Assembly (NCBI RefSeq): GCF_018873765.1
Contig: NC_057924.1
Span: forward strand, 23,307,542 to 23,371,541
Length of the DNA: 64,000 nt
Source: Telopea speciosissima
Lineage: Eukaryota > Streptophyta > Magnoliopsida > Proteales > Proteaceae
Reading direction: 5' to 3'
The position numbers were made by a program, and so were the translations under genes. The notes under the pieces are model-generated. The model searched no databases, was not told the origin of the DNA, and was given only the letters and a program-made list of their open reading frames with translations. Below are positions 22,366-32,830 of this stretch, piece by piece; the first letter of the stretch is position 1; every line of letters starts with the position of its first letter.

Positions 22366-22369
22366 CCTA

Positions 22370-22950
22370 TTAAGGGGTGTCAAAGTTGGGGCTGAACCAG
22401 ATAAACCGGATCAAACCAAATTGAAAGAACCCAATCCAAACCAAGCTGAAATCTTATTGGGCTGGTTTTGGTTTCGGGGATTACGACCCCAAAACTGAAC
22501 TGAATCAAACAAAAAACGAAAGGACCCGAAACCAAACTGAAATCAACTCAAAACCTGGACCGAAATCGAAACCAAACCAATCTACCTCATTAAGAATCCA
22601 ATAACAACCCAAATCCTATGAAAAATCATATATATATTTTTTCTATAGTTTATATAAATGAGAACCCAAAACCAAACCGAAACCGACACCAAACCAATCT
22701 ATCCAATGATAACAATCCAAAACCCATTAAAAGTCAAAATTTTTTTTCTATAGTTTATATAAATATATTTTGAGATTAAAAATTCATATAAATGTGTATA
22801 GTAAACCGAACCCAAACTGGGTCAAAATGAGACTGACCCAATAACAAATTGATACAAGAAACCGATGTAAACCCAAAACTAAACCGAATCAAAACCAAAC
22901 TTTTCTTATTGGATTGGTTTCGATGTCACCATTTCCACACCGAAACCGAC
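22370..22950. repeat. Low-complexity AACCGAAACC-type repeat, probably hAT-like non-autonomous element
   Basis: About 580 bp dominated by variants of aaaccgaaaccgaaccca and ctggttttggtttcgg. A left end of aggggtgtcaaa and a right gatgtcaccatttcc resemble the inverted termini of a widespread plant repeat. Similar ggcctgactcagggcc-type elements occur at 36.64, 46.35, 46.88 and 47.29 kb. Confidence 0.5.
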
Positions 22951-23140
22951 TTAAACCGAACCCATCGAGTGTGAATTGTGAAGTTTGAACGGAACAGTTT
23001 CTGCTTTAATGGTAGTTAGTCTGCCCTTAAAAGTCAAAAGCATACATGACTATTAACTAAGTTGTTACGAACTCCTTTTGACTACCAAGTAGTTAAGTTA
23101 GGATACCGAAATATAGGCCCTCTTCTCTGAATTTTTATCC

Positions 23141-23265
23141 TATGCGGTTTTCTAGTGCCTCTCACAAGAAGAGGGTGGATCCCACCCGGGCAGAGTGTTC
23201 AGTCAGGTGCTCTGGGTGGGTCCCACACCCCTCTTGTGAGAGGTACTAGGGAACTGCATGGAACC
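23141..23265. mobile_element. Foldback MITE upstream of protease 1
   Basis: Inverted arms of about 45 bp (tagtgcctctcacaagaaga and ctcttgtgagaggtacta) are separated by a short GC-rich loop. It sits about 80 bp upstream of the TATA box of the protease gene and could therefore affect its promoter. Confidence 0.75.
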
Positions 23266-23346
23266 GTAGACGACAACGATTCCTCTTCTCTTCTCCAAGC
23301 CATCCAACCCTAGTGTGCATGAACCGGTGTGTCTCTATCTGTGTCT

Positions 23347-23354
23347 TATATAAA
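23347..23354 (+). promoter_or_regulatory. TATA box of protease 1
   Basis: The sequence tatataaa lies 80 bp before the ATG. The whole stretch from here to the ATG resembles the corresponding stretch before protease 2 (tatataaacc, then aagtgt/agtgta, then cctcacctttc, then atggcttcaag). Confidence 0.7.
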
Positions 23355-23433
23355 CCTAAGGTACTACAGAATTGCTAGTGTAGCTGCCTCACCTTTCTAA
23401 GCTTTACTGTTCTTATAATTTTACTACTTTGCC

Positions 23434-25411
23434 ATGGCTTCAAGGTTGCTACGGCCATGTATCTGCGCAGTCATACTAAGTTTAAGTATTTGGGCTTCCC
23501 AAGCTATGTCCCGTCGGCTTCCCAAAACAATAACAATGTCTGAGATGCATAACAATTGGATGGATCGTTATGGGCGTAGCTACAAAGACGCCATTGAGAA
23601 GGAACAGCGTTTCAACATATTTGTGAATAATGTCAATTTCATTTCCTCCTTCAACACTGCCCACGCCAACCGATCTTACTACCTCAGCATCAACAAATTT
23701 GCAGACTTGACCAATGAAGAGTTCAGATCTTATCGTAACGGATTCAAGAGAAGAAATAGCTCTCAACCAAGGCTTAATGAATTCCAACATGGAAAGATGG
23801 AGATTGGGGAGGTACCACCATCAAGTGTGGATTGGAGAAAGAAAGGAGCTGTTACCCCTGTCAAAGACCAAGGCGATTGTGGTAATATTTGATATCAATT
23901 AAATTAATTCCTTTTAGGATGGAATTGTGACCAAGTGGTCACCGGTTCGAGTCTGGAAAAAGCCTCCTTATGAACAATTCGGATCCTCTACTGCTGAGCT
24001 GCCCCGTCCTGCCATGCTGTGCAAACACAATAGGGCGGGGCAGCTTGGCAGTAGAGGATCTGATCTCTTTATGACCCTCTCCCCAAAATCAAACTTTGTT
24101 TTTAATTAATTCTTTTTTAGGATGGAATTTTGGCATTAGTTTAAATTGCTGATTCAGAGTCTTCAATTTTCTAGAAATGTAAATGGATTAAATATGGATT
24201 TGATGTGATCGGATACAAATATTCTTATATGTATACGGATGCAAATTAAATTCAAAATTTTTACTATCCGTTTACATCCTGATATGTGTAATTACCTAGA
24301 ACTTGAGGATATGATTCGGTCTCAATCATGGTTTTAGTGCATGATATCGGATCGAATATCGGTTACTTACAAAATCGATATGATACCGATATGGTATCAG
24401 CACAAATAGGTTGTATCGGACAAATTTACACCTGATTTTCCTAAAAAAATCAAGTTTTTTTTATTGTTTTATCCCTTCTCCGCACCGTTTCACCAATACA
24501 GTATCAGGATAAGTGACTTGCGATATCGATACATATCGCCTGATACAATACTAATACCTCATACTATGCTCTCAACTCATGTGTCTCATTTGTCTTAGCT
24601 TTTTCCCTGATTCTCTAGAACTCGTCAAATCTTCAAGAACCTTTAAGATCATTAGTTATTTAAATTTTTAATATTTGTTGATATCTAATAAGATTCCATA
24701 GATTTTTTTTTTTTCCCGAATTATCTGATTTCGGTTATGGATACCCTAAATAGATACAAATGCAAATCAAATTCGAAATTTCAACTATCAATTTAGATCC
24801 CTACAATTTTCTTTACAGGATGTTGCTGGGCATTCTCAGCGGTGGCTGCTCTGGAAGGGATTACAAAGCTCCAAACAGGAAAACTGATCTCTTTATCAGA
24901 ACAAGAGCTGGTGGACTGTGACAACACCGAAAACAGCCAAGGCTGTGAAGGTGGTGTCATGGATGATGCCTTTCAATTCATACAAGACAATGGGGGACTT
25001 GCAACCGAAGCCAATTATCCCTACCAGGGTATCGATGGAACTTGCAACACTGCCGCACAAAACTCGAATGCAGCTAAAATCAGTGGCTATGAAGATGTGC
25101 CGGCTAACAATGAGGCAGCCCTATTGCAGGCTGTGGCCAAGCAACCAGTCTCCGTCGGCATTGATGCCAGTGGACAAGACTTTCAGTTCTACTCAGGCGG
25201 CGTTTTTAATGGAGATTGTGATACGAATTTGGACCATGGGGTCACGGCAGTAGGGTATGGGGAGACAGATGATGGGACTAAGTATTGGTTGGTGAAGAAC
25301 TCCTGGGGCACCGATTGGGGTGAGGATGGCTACATAAGGATGCAAAGAGATATAGATGCCCTGGAAGGCCTTTGTGGTATTACCATGGAAGCCTCCTACC
25401 CAATAGCCTAG
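23434..25411 (+). CDS. Papain-like cysteine protease 1 (SAG39/vignain type)
   Basis: Exon 1 is 23434-23881 and exon 2 is 24819-25411, together 346 aa. The splice (g|gtaata, ttacag|ga) restores GCCWAFS. The layout is a hydrophobic signal peptide (about residues 1-25), an I29 inhibitor prodomain with a complete ERFNIN pattern (E55, R59, F63, N66, I70, N74) and GNFD-like NKFAD, then a mature C1A domain from about V127. Oxyanion Gln146, catalytic Cys152, His289 ([11 protein letters not shown]) and Asn310 (KNSWG) are present. There is no KDEL tail and no granulin domain. Enzymes of this type act in vacuoles or secretory compartments during senescence and storage-protein turnover. The residue before the catalytic Cys is Cys where papain has Ser; this is common in the subgroup. 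Start choice is supported by the signal peptide and the TATA distance. Confidence 0.95.
23927..24104 (+). mobile_element. Au-like SINE in the intron of protease 1, with long target duplication
   Basis: The insert starts with a tRNA-like gaccaagtggtcaccggttcgagtctgg segment (box B ggttcgagtc) and ends with the Au-type tgaccctctcccc. It is flanked by direct repeats of about 24 bp at 23903-23926 and 24105-24129 that share cttttaggatggaatt-type wording. The SINE is itself split by a hairpin insertion at 23982-24060. Confidence 0.7.
23982..24060. mobile_element. Hairpin MITE nested in the intronic SINE
   Basis: Arms gatcctctactgctgagctg and cagcttggcagtagaggatc are inverted copies with a short loop. 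The element interrupts the SINE body between agcctcctta and the tgaccctc end. Confidence 0.7.
24130..24818 (+). other. Remainder of the protease 1 intron
   Basis: AT-rich, with a gatatcggatcgaatatcgg/cgatatcgatacatatcg cluster (24330-24560) of the same style as the tandem block at 47.6-48.1 kb. It ends in the acceptor tttacag. There is no coding frame. Confidence 0.6.
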
Positions 25412-25571
25412 AATTAAGAATTCAAGTCATAGGACCATATAAAAGTGCTAGAGAGTAGAGAGTAGAGAGTAAAGATGCCTTTAGTCTTCATTATATATGC
25501 TGTATTCCTCAGATCGATTTCCTTAAAATATTTTTTTTTATTTTTTGCCATGTTTTTCTTTGGGAAAAAGA

Positions 25572-25741
25572 ATGCCACCTGGTCGTGCCACACACACCCT
25601 CCTTGCGCCTTGACATAGGGGCATACGAAATAACCGCCACACCCCTAATCATTTCCCGAGTTTTAGGGGGTGCGGCGGTTATTTTGCACACCCCTGTGTC
25701 AGGACTCAGGGGGTGGGCCTGGGCTGTGCGATCGGGTGACT
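25572..25741. mobile_element. Foldback MITE downstream of protease 1
   Basis: Strong inner inverted arms: cataggggcatacgaaataa with ccgccacacccctaa, against ttagggggtgcggcggttat with gcacacccctgtgtc. The outer arms are weaker. A T-run follows. Confidence 0.65.
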
Positions 25742-25869
25742 TTTTTTTTTTTTTTTTCTTTTTTCTCTCATTCGTGTTATGGTCTTTTCCCTGTTTTATC
25801 AGCGGCAACTTGTACAAATTTAAGCATTAAAGTTTCTTTTTTAGGGTAATAAATAAGAAATGGGAAAAA

Positions 25870-26008
25870 GATCTCTACTTGTGTGGTGTTTCCTACGCCC
25901 TCTTATAGGGCACCGTGATATGACGCTTCTGCTCCTTGTGTAGATACCTAAGCGTGCTTCCCCATTGACCCAAATACTTGTGTGGAGAGCATGCGACCAA
26001 GTAGAGAT
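25870..26008 (+). mobile_element. MITE family copy 1 (139 bp), downstream of protease 1
   Basis: Ends atctctacttg and caagtagagat are perfect inverted repeats. The same element occurs in the reverse direction at 50887-51025, downstream of protease 2, with shared wording ggtgtttcctacgccct and gcgtgcttccccattg. Confidence 0.8.
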
Positions 26009-26189
26009 GTCTTATACCAAAAAATCAATAGAATGTGGATAAAGGCCAATGAATTACAAGTTTCAAAAATCCATTGAGTGTGGATAAAAGGCCAATCAGT
26101 CCATCTCGGTGAGGACATGCCTTTCTTTGCTAGAGAGTCAGCTAGGCCAAATGATTTAACGCAGCTGATTTTCCTGCCACTTAAACTTT

Positions 26190-26420
26190 TGTGTTTTTTT
26201 GGTAGTAATGAGAATTGTAACTCATGACCTCTTAATTGTGGAGTCCAGCTCAGGTCGCTCCTTGGGAGTTGGCCTCCACTTAAATGGAATCCATGGGACC
26301 ACTTGATGGCAGTGGATTCCATCTGAGTAGAGGCCAGCTCCCGAGGAACGACCTTGTACGAGGAGCTGAGCTCAACTCTTAATTGTGGGGTGTTGGTCTT
26401 TGTGAATTATTCTACATCAT
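26190..26420 (-). repeat. SINE-like fragment interrupted by a foldback MITE (26242-26374)
   Basis: The outer sequence (aactcatgacctcttaattg, then ggtgttggtctttg) matches the SINE-like fragment near 650 bp. It is split by a 133-bp element with inverted ends gagtccagctcagg and gagctgagctcaactc, and the 13-base word ctcttaattgtgg is duplicated at both sides (26229-26241 and 26375-26387). The inner arms continue through gggagttggcctccact and its inverted partner agtagaggccagctccc. Confidence 0.65.
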
Positions 26421-26424
26421 TGGG

Positions 26425-26836
26425 AGAAAAGAAATAAAGAAGATGTGAAACGACTCCAATTATGAGGTGCCTCTCACATTTATCATTCTTTTTGTCCTTA
26501 TAATATCCCACATCTTGGATTTATTGTTTATTAATATTATAATCTTATTGTCGATAGGTTGATTATAAATGGAGGAGGAGGCCGATTCGGATGATTTATG
26601 CTTATAGAGTATATGGCTATTATATGGTAATGTAAAATTGCTAATGTTGAATTAAGGGCTGTTATTCACGTAACAAGGGTGGATTACATTTGGAAAAATA
26701 ACAAAATGATGAAAAGACCAATACACAATAAGCAATTGGACATTGAAGGATCAATTAGGGAGGCAATTTAGGCATTTCATTTTCTTTTATTAAAATCTCA
26801 TGATTATATCTTAAATTAACATTTAAAATGGTATTT
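26425..26836. other. AT-rich intergenic DNA
   Basis: I see no gene, SINE signature or inverted termini in this stretch. Confidence 0.5.
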
Positions 26837-26841
26837 CTATC

Positions 26842-27072
26842 TGATAACAAAACAATTAATTTGAGTTGCAATAGCAATCTCGGTTGTGTAATTCCATTGA
26901 TCTATGGAGTGTAATATATACAAGAGATAAAATCAATCTAATTCTATAACTATTCCTATATACAAGGAAACAAATAAATACAAGAATAGAAAGGATAAAT
27001 ACAAGGAGATATAGATGGTAATGCACAGTTGGAGATAAGATTTCCATGACCCCATAAGGTGTCATGCTAAGA
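26842..27072 (-). repeat. 3' LTR of the 26.8-30.9 kb copia element
   Basis: 231 bp. Together with the right LTR it shares all landmarks, including ggagatatagatggtaatgc and ccatgacccca. The coding-strand start is TCTTAGCATG and the end is TTATCA. Confidence 0.9.
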
Positions 27073-27079
27073 CTCCCCC

Positions 27080-27740
27080 TCAAGTTGGAGCATGGAGATT
27101 TCGAACGCCCAACTTGGATAATAGAAGACGAAACTGATCGCGGCCAAGCGGTTTGGTAAATAAATCTGCCAATTGTGTGCCGGTGGTAATCTTCATGGGC
27201 TTGATGAGACCCTGTTGGAATTTCTCACAAACAAGGTGGCAGTCAATTTCTATGTGTTTTGTACGCTCATGGAAGATAGGGTTGGCCGCAATGTGTAGAG
27301 CTGTTTGGTTGTCACAATATAAAGGCACAGGCGCCATGGGTGGGATACCCAGATCGCAGAGAAGAGAACTCAGCCAAGTAAGCTCACAAGTAGCCACTGC
27401 CATGGCTCGATATTCTGCCTCGGCCGAAGATCGAGAGATGGTGTGTTGCTTCTTGGTCTTCCATGAGATTAAACTGTTGCCCAAAAAAATGCAATAGCCA
27501 GTGGTGGAGCGCTGAGTCATGGGGCAGCTAGCCCCAATCGGAGTCGCAATATGCACGTAACTCAAGTGTAGAATTACAAGAGAAGTGAAGACCTTACCCA
27601 ATAGTAGCCTTCAGGTAACGAAGAAGCCGATGGGCGGCATCAAGATGGGTCTGCCGGGGTTGATTCATGAATTGACTCAGGATATTCACAGCACGGGTGA
27701 TATCGGGGCGGGTAACTGTTAAATAGATCAAACGACCCAC
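27080..27740 (-). pseudogene. RNase H domain of the 26.8-30.9 kb copia element
   Basis: The main frame (27080-27601) contains [20 protein letters not shown], then [11 protein letters not shown], then [24 protein letters not shown] and the terminal [10 protein letters not shown], which is a complete copia RNase H C-terminus. Upstream pieces with TRPDI and the RYLK region lie in another frame up to 27740, and a stop (TGA) separates them from the RT frame. Confidence 0.85.
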
Positions 27741-27743
27741 CAA

Positions 27744-28600
27744 TCACTGATAAGAGGATGGATCGGAAAGAAGAGTACCCAATTCATTGTCAACCTTTAA
27801 ATTCTGTTCCATGGGAGTGTCCATAGGGCAGGTACCAAGAAGACCACAATCTTTCAAAATGTCAAGTGTATATTTGCGTTGATTGAGGGTGAGGCCATTG
27901 GTTGAACGGACAACCTGAATGCCAAGAAAGTACTTGAGGGTGCCAAGATCTTTAATGTGAAAACGGGCATGTAACATAGCCTTGACTTCTTCAATCAGGC
28001 TAATTTTTGACCATGTAATAACCAAATCATCAACATAGAGGATGATGAACACCGAAGCCACACCACGATTGAGATAAAATAAAGAATGGTTGGACTCAGA
28101 GTGACGAAATCCGAAATCGCAGAGGGCAGTGGAGAATTTAGAGTACCATTGACGAGAGGCTTGCTTGAGCCCATAAAGTGATTTATGTAGGCGGCAAACC
28201 AAGGTCTCCCCCTTTCGCCTATAAACTAGAGGGGGCAGCATATAAACTTCTTCATCAAGGTCACCCTGAAGAAATGCATTATGAACATCCATTTGTTGAA
28301 GGGACCAACCACGAACAGTGACAATTGCTAAAAGAACACGCACAGTGACTAACTTGGACACCGGTGCAAAGGTGTCATGAAATTCGATGCCTTCGACTTG
28401 TGTGTAGCCCTTGGCTACCAAGCGCGCTTTGTAGCGCTCAACCGATCCATCAGAATTTCTCTTAATTTTATAAACCTATTTGGAGCCAATAGCCTTCTTG
28501 CCAGTAGGTAAAGGGACAATAGACCAAGTCTGATTCCGAGTCAGTGCCTCAATTTCTGATTTCATTGCATCACGCCAGGCTTGGTGCCGCATAGCCTCTG
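27744..28600 (-). pseudogene. Reverse transcriptase of the 26.8-30.9 kb copia element
   Basis: A 225-codon frame (27744-28421) carries FHDTFAPVSKLVTVR, the QMDVHNAFLQGDL motif, LYGLKQASRQWYSK and the catalytic YVDD (FIILYVDDLVI). The stretch to 28600 holds the RT N-terminus ([19 protein letters not shown]) with one TAG where Trp is conserved. The catalytic core itself looks undamaged. Confidence 0.88.
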
Positions 28601-28620
28601 TAAAGGTAGATGGTTCTGTA

Positions 28621-29690
28621 TCACTGTTTAAGAAGGTATGAAAAGCAAATGGGGAGGGTAAATCTGAAATAATTAAAAAATGCAGAAAGAGGGTAAAGTG
28701 TACCTAAATCAACATTCGGCGAGGATTGTTGAGACAAGGTAAGCGAACACTCATAGTCCTCCAAGCGTCGTGGAGGTTGGTGAGTACGTAAGGAGCGTCG
28801 AAGAGGGACCTCAACCGGAGGGGGCGGTGGGGAAACGGGTAAAGGAGCTTTGGTAGGAGTAGGGGTAGGTGGGGTAATGGGTTCAGTGGGGGTAGTGGGA
28901 ACTGGCCCTAGAGCGGGTTCTGGGGGTTGAAATGGAGCAGGCTCAGAATCGAGTTGGGTTATGGGGAGGGGTAGAACCGGGGAACCTGGAATGGGGTGTT
29001 GTGAAATGGAAAAAGGAAAAATATGTTCGTGGAAGGATACATCAGGTGAAACATATAACTTCTTGGAGACTAAGTCATAAATGCGATAGCCTTTCTGGCC
29101 ATGTGGGTAACCCATAAAAACAGCTGGTGACACTCGCTTATCAAACTTATGTTGAATGGAATTATTTTTCCCAAAACACAAACATCCAAAAAAGCAGAGG
29201 TGGGAAAGGATGGGGGGTTTCCCATGCAAAATTTCAAACGGGGTTTTGTTTTGGAGCACATGGATGGGGAGGCGGTTGATCAAATAAGCCGTAGTGAGAA
29301 TGCATTCTCCCAAAAAATGGATGGGCAAATGGGATTGAAACCATAATGCCCGGGCAATGTCAAGTAAATGGCGATGTTTGCATTCCACGACCCCATTTTG
29401 TTGAGGGGTGGATACACAACTGGATTGATGAATAACACCCTTGGAGGCCAAAAAAGAAATGGTAGGTTGATTAAAAAATTCCTTGCCATTGTCAAACTTG
29501 AGACACTTAATATGTGAATGAAATTGTGTTTCAACCATAGCAAAAAAATGCAAAATGAGAGCATTCACATCAGATTAAGAAGACATCAAATAGACCCAAG
29601 TACTGCGAGAATAATCATCAACAATAGTAAGAAAAAAACGAGCACCAGATAAAGAAGTAGTGTGATAGGGTCCCCACACATCCAAATGAA
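28621..29690 (-). pseudogene. Integrase of the 26.8-30.9 kb copia element
   Basis: The 315-codon frame (28621-29568) carries FDNGKEF (second Asp), STPQQNGVVECKHRH (catalytic Glu), the FGCLCF and PAVFMGYPHGQKGYRIYD motifs, and a proline-rich linker. The first Asp region (LIHLDVWG, about 29.69 kb) lies upstream across a stop near 29575. The usual Arg of the VERKHRH motif reads Cys. Confidence 0.85.
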
Positions 29691-29695
29691 TTAAA

Positions 29696-30250
29696 TCAAA
29701 ACAGAAGTTGTAATTGAATTGTACTTAAAGAAAAAGGCAATCTAACTTGTTTAGCCAAAGGGCAAATGGTGCAAGTGCACTTATTGGAAAAAGTAATAGC
29801 ATAATGTAACAGGTTTAAGGGAGCTACAGTGGCGGTGCCAGGATGGCCCAGATGCCAATGCCAGAGATCAAAGTGAGCACCAGGTGAAGCAGCCGAAACA
29901 AAAGGGGAAGATGGTGGTGACTGGAGAAAGTAGAGCCCTCCATGGTGCTTACCCGTCGCAATAATTCTCTTCGATTGTTGGTCCTGGATAGCACAAGAAT
30001 CAGCAAAAAAAATTACAAAACAATTGGAAGTAGTTGTGAGTTTAGAGATAGAGAGTAGGTTAAAACGAAAGGTAGGGACATGTAAGACATGATCAAGAAT
30101 AATGTCAGGAAATAAATTCACACAACCATAATGGGTAACAGGGACGGTAGAACCATCAGGTAAAGAAATAGGAGAAGAATTGGAAGCAATATGTAAGGTT
30201 GAAAATAAAGATTTATCAAAAACAATATGATCTGTAGCACCAGAGTCCAA
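29696..30250 (-). pseudogene. Protease and pre-integrase region of the 26.8-30.9 kb copia element
   Basis: The frame begins at the aspartic protease motif DSGATDHIV. It then has VNLFPDIILDHVLHVPTFRFNLLSISKL and the HHCC pre-integrase zinc region (WHWHLGHPG, CTICPLAKQ). A stop in front of it separates it from the gag remnant. Confidence 0.85.
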
Positions 30251-30274
30251 AATAGATGTAGTGAAACAGAACTG

Positions 30275-30643
30275 CTAACCAGCAAGGTTAACCAATGGAT
30301 GATTACCAGAAGGGATTAGGCTAAGGAGCTGCTGAATCTGATCCGCCGTGAGAAATGAAGCGGAAGAGGAAATGACAGCAGTGGTAGAGGCAGCAACATG
30401 GTGGGGAAGAGACCCAGAGGCACCAGAGGAATCAGACCCAGTAGGATAATTGTCACCATCGAGTAGAGGAATCACCAAGGAGGATCCAGGCTGGTCACTG
30501 GAATGAAGAAAATAAGGAGAAGACATCGGCAAGATGGCCGAAGCCGGCATAGTGGAGGAATCCGAAGCACCGGCAGTAGCCATGAAAAAAACACCAGAAT
30601 CGATCAAGAATCCTGGACGAATGATACCATGATAAGAAGACAA
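30275..30643 (-). pseudogene. Truncated gag of the 26.8-30.9 kb copia element
   Basis: The ATG in MATAGASDSS begins the protein. It reaches LVIPLLDGDNYP, the conserved N-terminal gag motif, and then continues without a break into TGSDSSGASGSLPHH and QIQQLLSLIPSG, normally found after the zinc knuckle. About 250 residues expected between them are absent. Confidence 0.8.
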
Positions 30644-30860
30644 TTAATTTGAGTTGCAATAGCAATCTCGGTTGTGTATTTCCATTGATCTATGGAGTGT
30701 AATATATACAAGAGATAAAATCAATCTAATCCTATAACTATTCCTATATACAAGGAAACAAATAAATACAAGAATAGAAAGGATAAATACAAGGAGATAT
30801 AGATGGTAATGCACAGTTGGAGATAAGATTTCCATGACCCCATGAGGTGTCATGCTAAGA
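30630..30860 (-). repeat. 5' LTR of the 26.8-30.9 kb copia element
   Basis: 231 bp, the same length as its partner and about 98% identical by eye. The target duplication CTATC follows it at 30861-30865. Confidence 0.9.
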
Positions 30861-30865
30861 CTATC

Positions 30866-31590
30866 CTTTCACAACATTCATCTGCTAACATTAGAAGAAG
30901 ACAACCAACCCATCATCCTCTCGCTACCATCCAAATTGCCGCTGTAACTATCCATTTTCTTCTTATTATTTTCTTGTTTCCCAACGAAACAAGAGAGATC
31001 TTCATGAGCAGCAGCCAGCAGGTAAGCCCCTTACCTCGACTGCCTTCCTCTATTTCTTCTCTAATCTGAAACCTAATTGCCCTTTGTGATGCCCTAGTCG
31101 TAGGGTTGAGAGTTGTGATTAAATGGGTTCTTTTTTTATTTTATTTTCTGGGCTCAGGTTGCAAGAAATAGTCTATCAATGATTCTGGCAGCTCGACAGA
31201 AATAGTGGCGGATTCATCTCGACCGAGGAGTTCTTATCTGTTCTGATGCTGTCAATCCTCTCTCTCAGGTTGCTCATTAGTTTAAATTTTTGTTCAATGT
31301 GTCTTCTATTCTACAAATCAAGTGCATCTTAATTAAATGAGATAAAAATTCTGGGTTTTGGATGACTTTGTTTTCTGTAGAGATTGCTGACATGGTCAAG
31401 TCATTGGACTCTGCAACTGAAGTACGAAATCAGAATCTCTCTCTCACTCTCTCTCTCAACGGAAAGCCTATAGTCAGACTGTCTCTCATGTATGACAGTA
31501 TACTTTTCATTCTCCAAATAAGATGTCTTGTAATATTTATCCGATGTATGAGAGATCAGAAATCTCTGAGGAATTAGTTGCCTAGGTACA
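30866..31590 (+). pseudogene. Exon-like relics of an unidentified gene
   Basis: A segment ending agccagcag|gtaagc at 31020 could be spliced to ctcag|gttgcaagaaatag at about 31158, giving a reading that starts MSSSQQVARNSLS but stops within 20 codons. A further piece near 31382 reads EIADMVKSLDSATE and ends in a donor-like gaa|gtacga. The flanking CT-rich stretch resembles an intron. The copia element inserted immediately upstream. I do not recognise the protein. It may be a decayed gene or chance. Confidence 0.3.
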
Positions 31591-32513
31591 CCTCGCCTGG
31601 ATCTCCCCAACCAATGGAGCATCTGATGATGCCTCTATTTCTGAGTATTCCACATCTATCCATTTCAGAAACAAATCTGAATAAAAATTCAGAGCTACAC
31701 AGTTGCTCTTTGATGCTTCATGCATGAGCTCCTCTTTTGTTCTTCACTTCTCTTTGTGCATGTTTATCTAGATATGATTATGGGCTCTGTGATTCTATTT
31801 CATATTGACTAGTTATTTCTTTTTTGGTGGTAATTTAGTAGTTATTTCAAGAATATGTATTTTGATATCTTCTTGAGCTTTGCTGGTTTGGTATTTGAGG
31901 GCATTTAACTTTAGCTTATACCCTTTTGGTATCTCTTTCACCTTTGGTGCATACTCATCTTATTGGATGGTATCAAATTGAAATTGGATCTATTACGGTG
32001 AAATTCATCCTGGCGCTTACTCGGTCGAGCAGACCTGCACAACAAATAACACAGACAACAGAGTGCCGGCCTGAGCTGGTTAGTACACTCCGATGCCCAA
32101 GTTTTACTTCTACAACAGATAAAAGCTCAAATCCAAAGAGTAGGAAATGAGTGAATGAATCTTTTACCTGGAATCGGCGTTGCTATTTATAGGGTTGAGA
32201 TAGTAAACCTGTATATTGTTTCCTCATTCATGGTCGGTAGGAAAGGTCTAGCATAAGTGTAGGTGCCTTTCTCTGGTTGCGACACTTGTTGGGTAGGAGG
32301 TCATGAGGAAAGCATGACCATAACCAGTTCAGAGTCTGGTTAGGTAGCCTTAGCTGTATAGGTAAAGCTCCTCTGCCGTTCTAGATCGTTTCTACTTGGA
32401 TAAATAGGTTGAGAATCGGTCTTGATTGTTTGGTCAACTCTGAAGTTGGATTTGAGACAATTTCCCTGGTTACTATTGTTGAGGTTATGGTGTCTTGACT
32501 TCTGATGATGGAC
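31591..32513. other. Degenerate LTR-like DNA
   Basis: The segment at about 31.95-32.25 kb has, on the minus strand, a TATA-like ccctataaatagc preceded by a gcatcggagtg-type word. A similar arrangement occurs at about 34.38-34.55 kb (ctccgatgcctaagt, then gctctatttatag). This suggests two copies of one LTR-like family. I see no coding domains. Confidence 0.35.
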
Positions 32514-32830
32514 TGTTGTGTGGATCCTCCGGGGGCAGCGGATCAGCCCCAGAGGAAAGTTTTTAAAGGACTATATGGGTATTTTGGTAAATTTCCTGTA
32601 TAGGGTTTTGCTATAAACTTGTAGCGAGAGTTCTTTCTTTGTAATAAAAAATTTGAGAGAGGCGTGAGGAACGAGCGACTGTAACCCTAGTTTCCATTGA
32701 TAGTGAAACATATCTCATCTCACCATGGACGTAGGCTATCTTGCCGAACCACGTAAATCCTTGTGCGCATTGTGTGATTGTGTTTGCTTTTATTTCCATT
32801 CTTCTCTTCATTGTGTTAGGTTTTACAACT
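32514..32830 (+). repeat. Copia solo LTR (probable)
   Basis: It begins TGTTGTGTGGATCC. It contains the hallmark 3' LTR wording of many plant copia elements: cactctcac/catggacgtaggc, then cttgccgaaccacgtaaatc, then a tgtgtttgctttt stretch. A ctataaacttg-type promoter lies at about 32.61 kb. No internal domain follows on either side and no target duplication was found, so the outer end at about 32830 is approximate. Confidence 0.6.

Larger units (their letters stand above)
26842..30860 (-). mobile_element. Young Ty1/copia element (minus strand), 4.0 kb, gag core deleted
   Basis: Two 231-bp LTRs (26842-27072 and 30630-30860) differ at only about five positions by eye. The target duplication CTATC lies at 26837-26841 and 30861-30865. 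On the coding strand the primer site tggtatcatt follows the right LTR, and the purine tract ttgagggggag precedes the left LTR. The order is gag N-terminus, protease, integrase, RT and RNase H. The gag frame jumps from DGDNYP directly into a serine-rich tail, so the gag core and zinc knuckle are gone. The LTRs start TC rather than TG on the coding strand, in both copies. Confidence 0.92.

Noticed and set aside
24842..25411. Protease frame starting at 24842 as a separate short protein
   Set aside because: It is exon 2 of the two-exon protease. The catalytic Cys lies upstream of it and the splice site restores the full domain.
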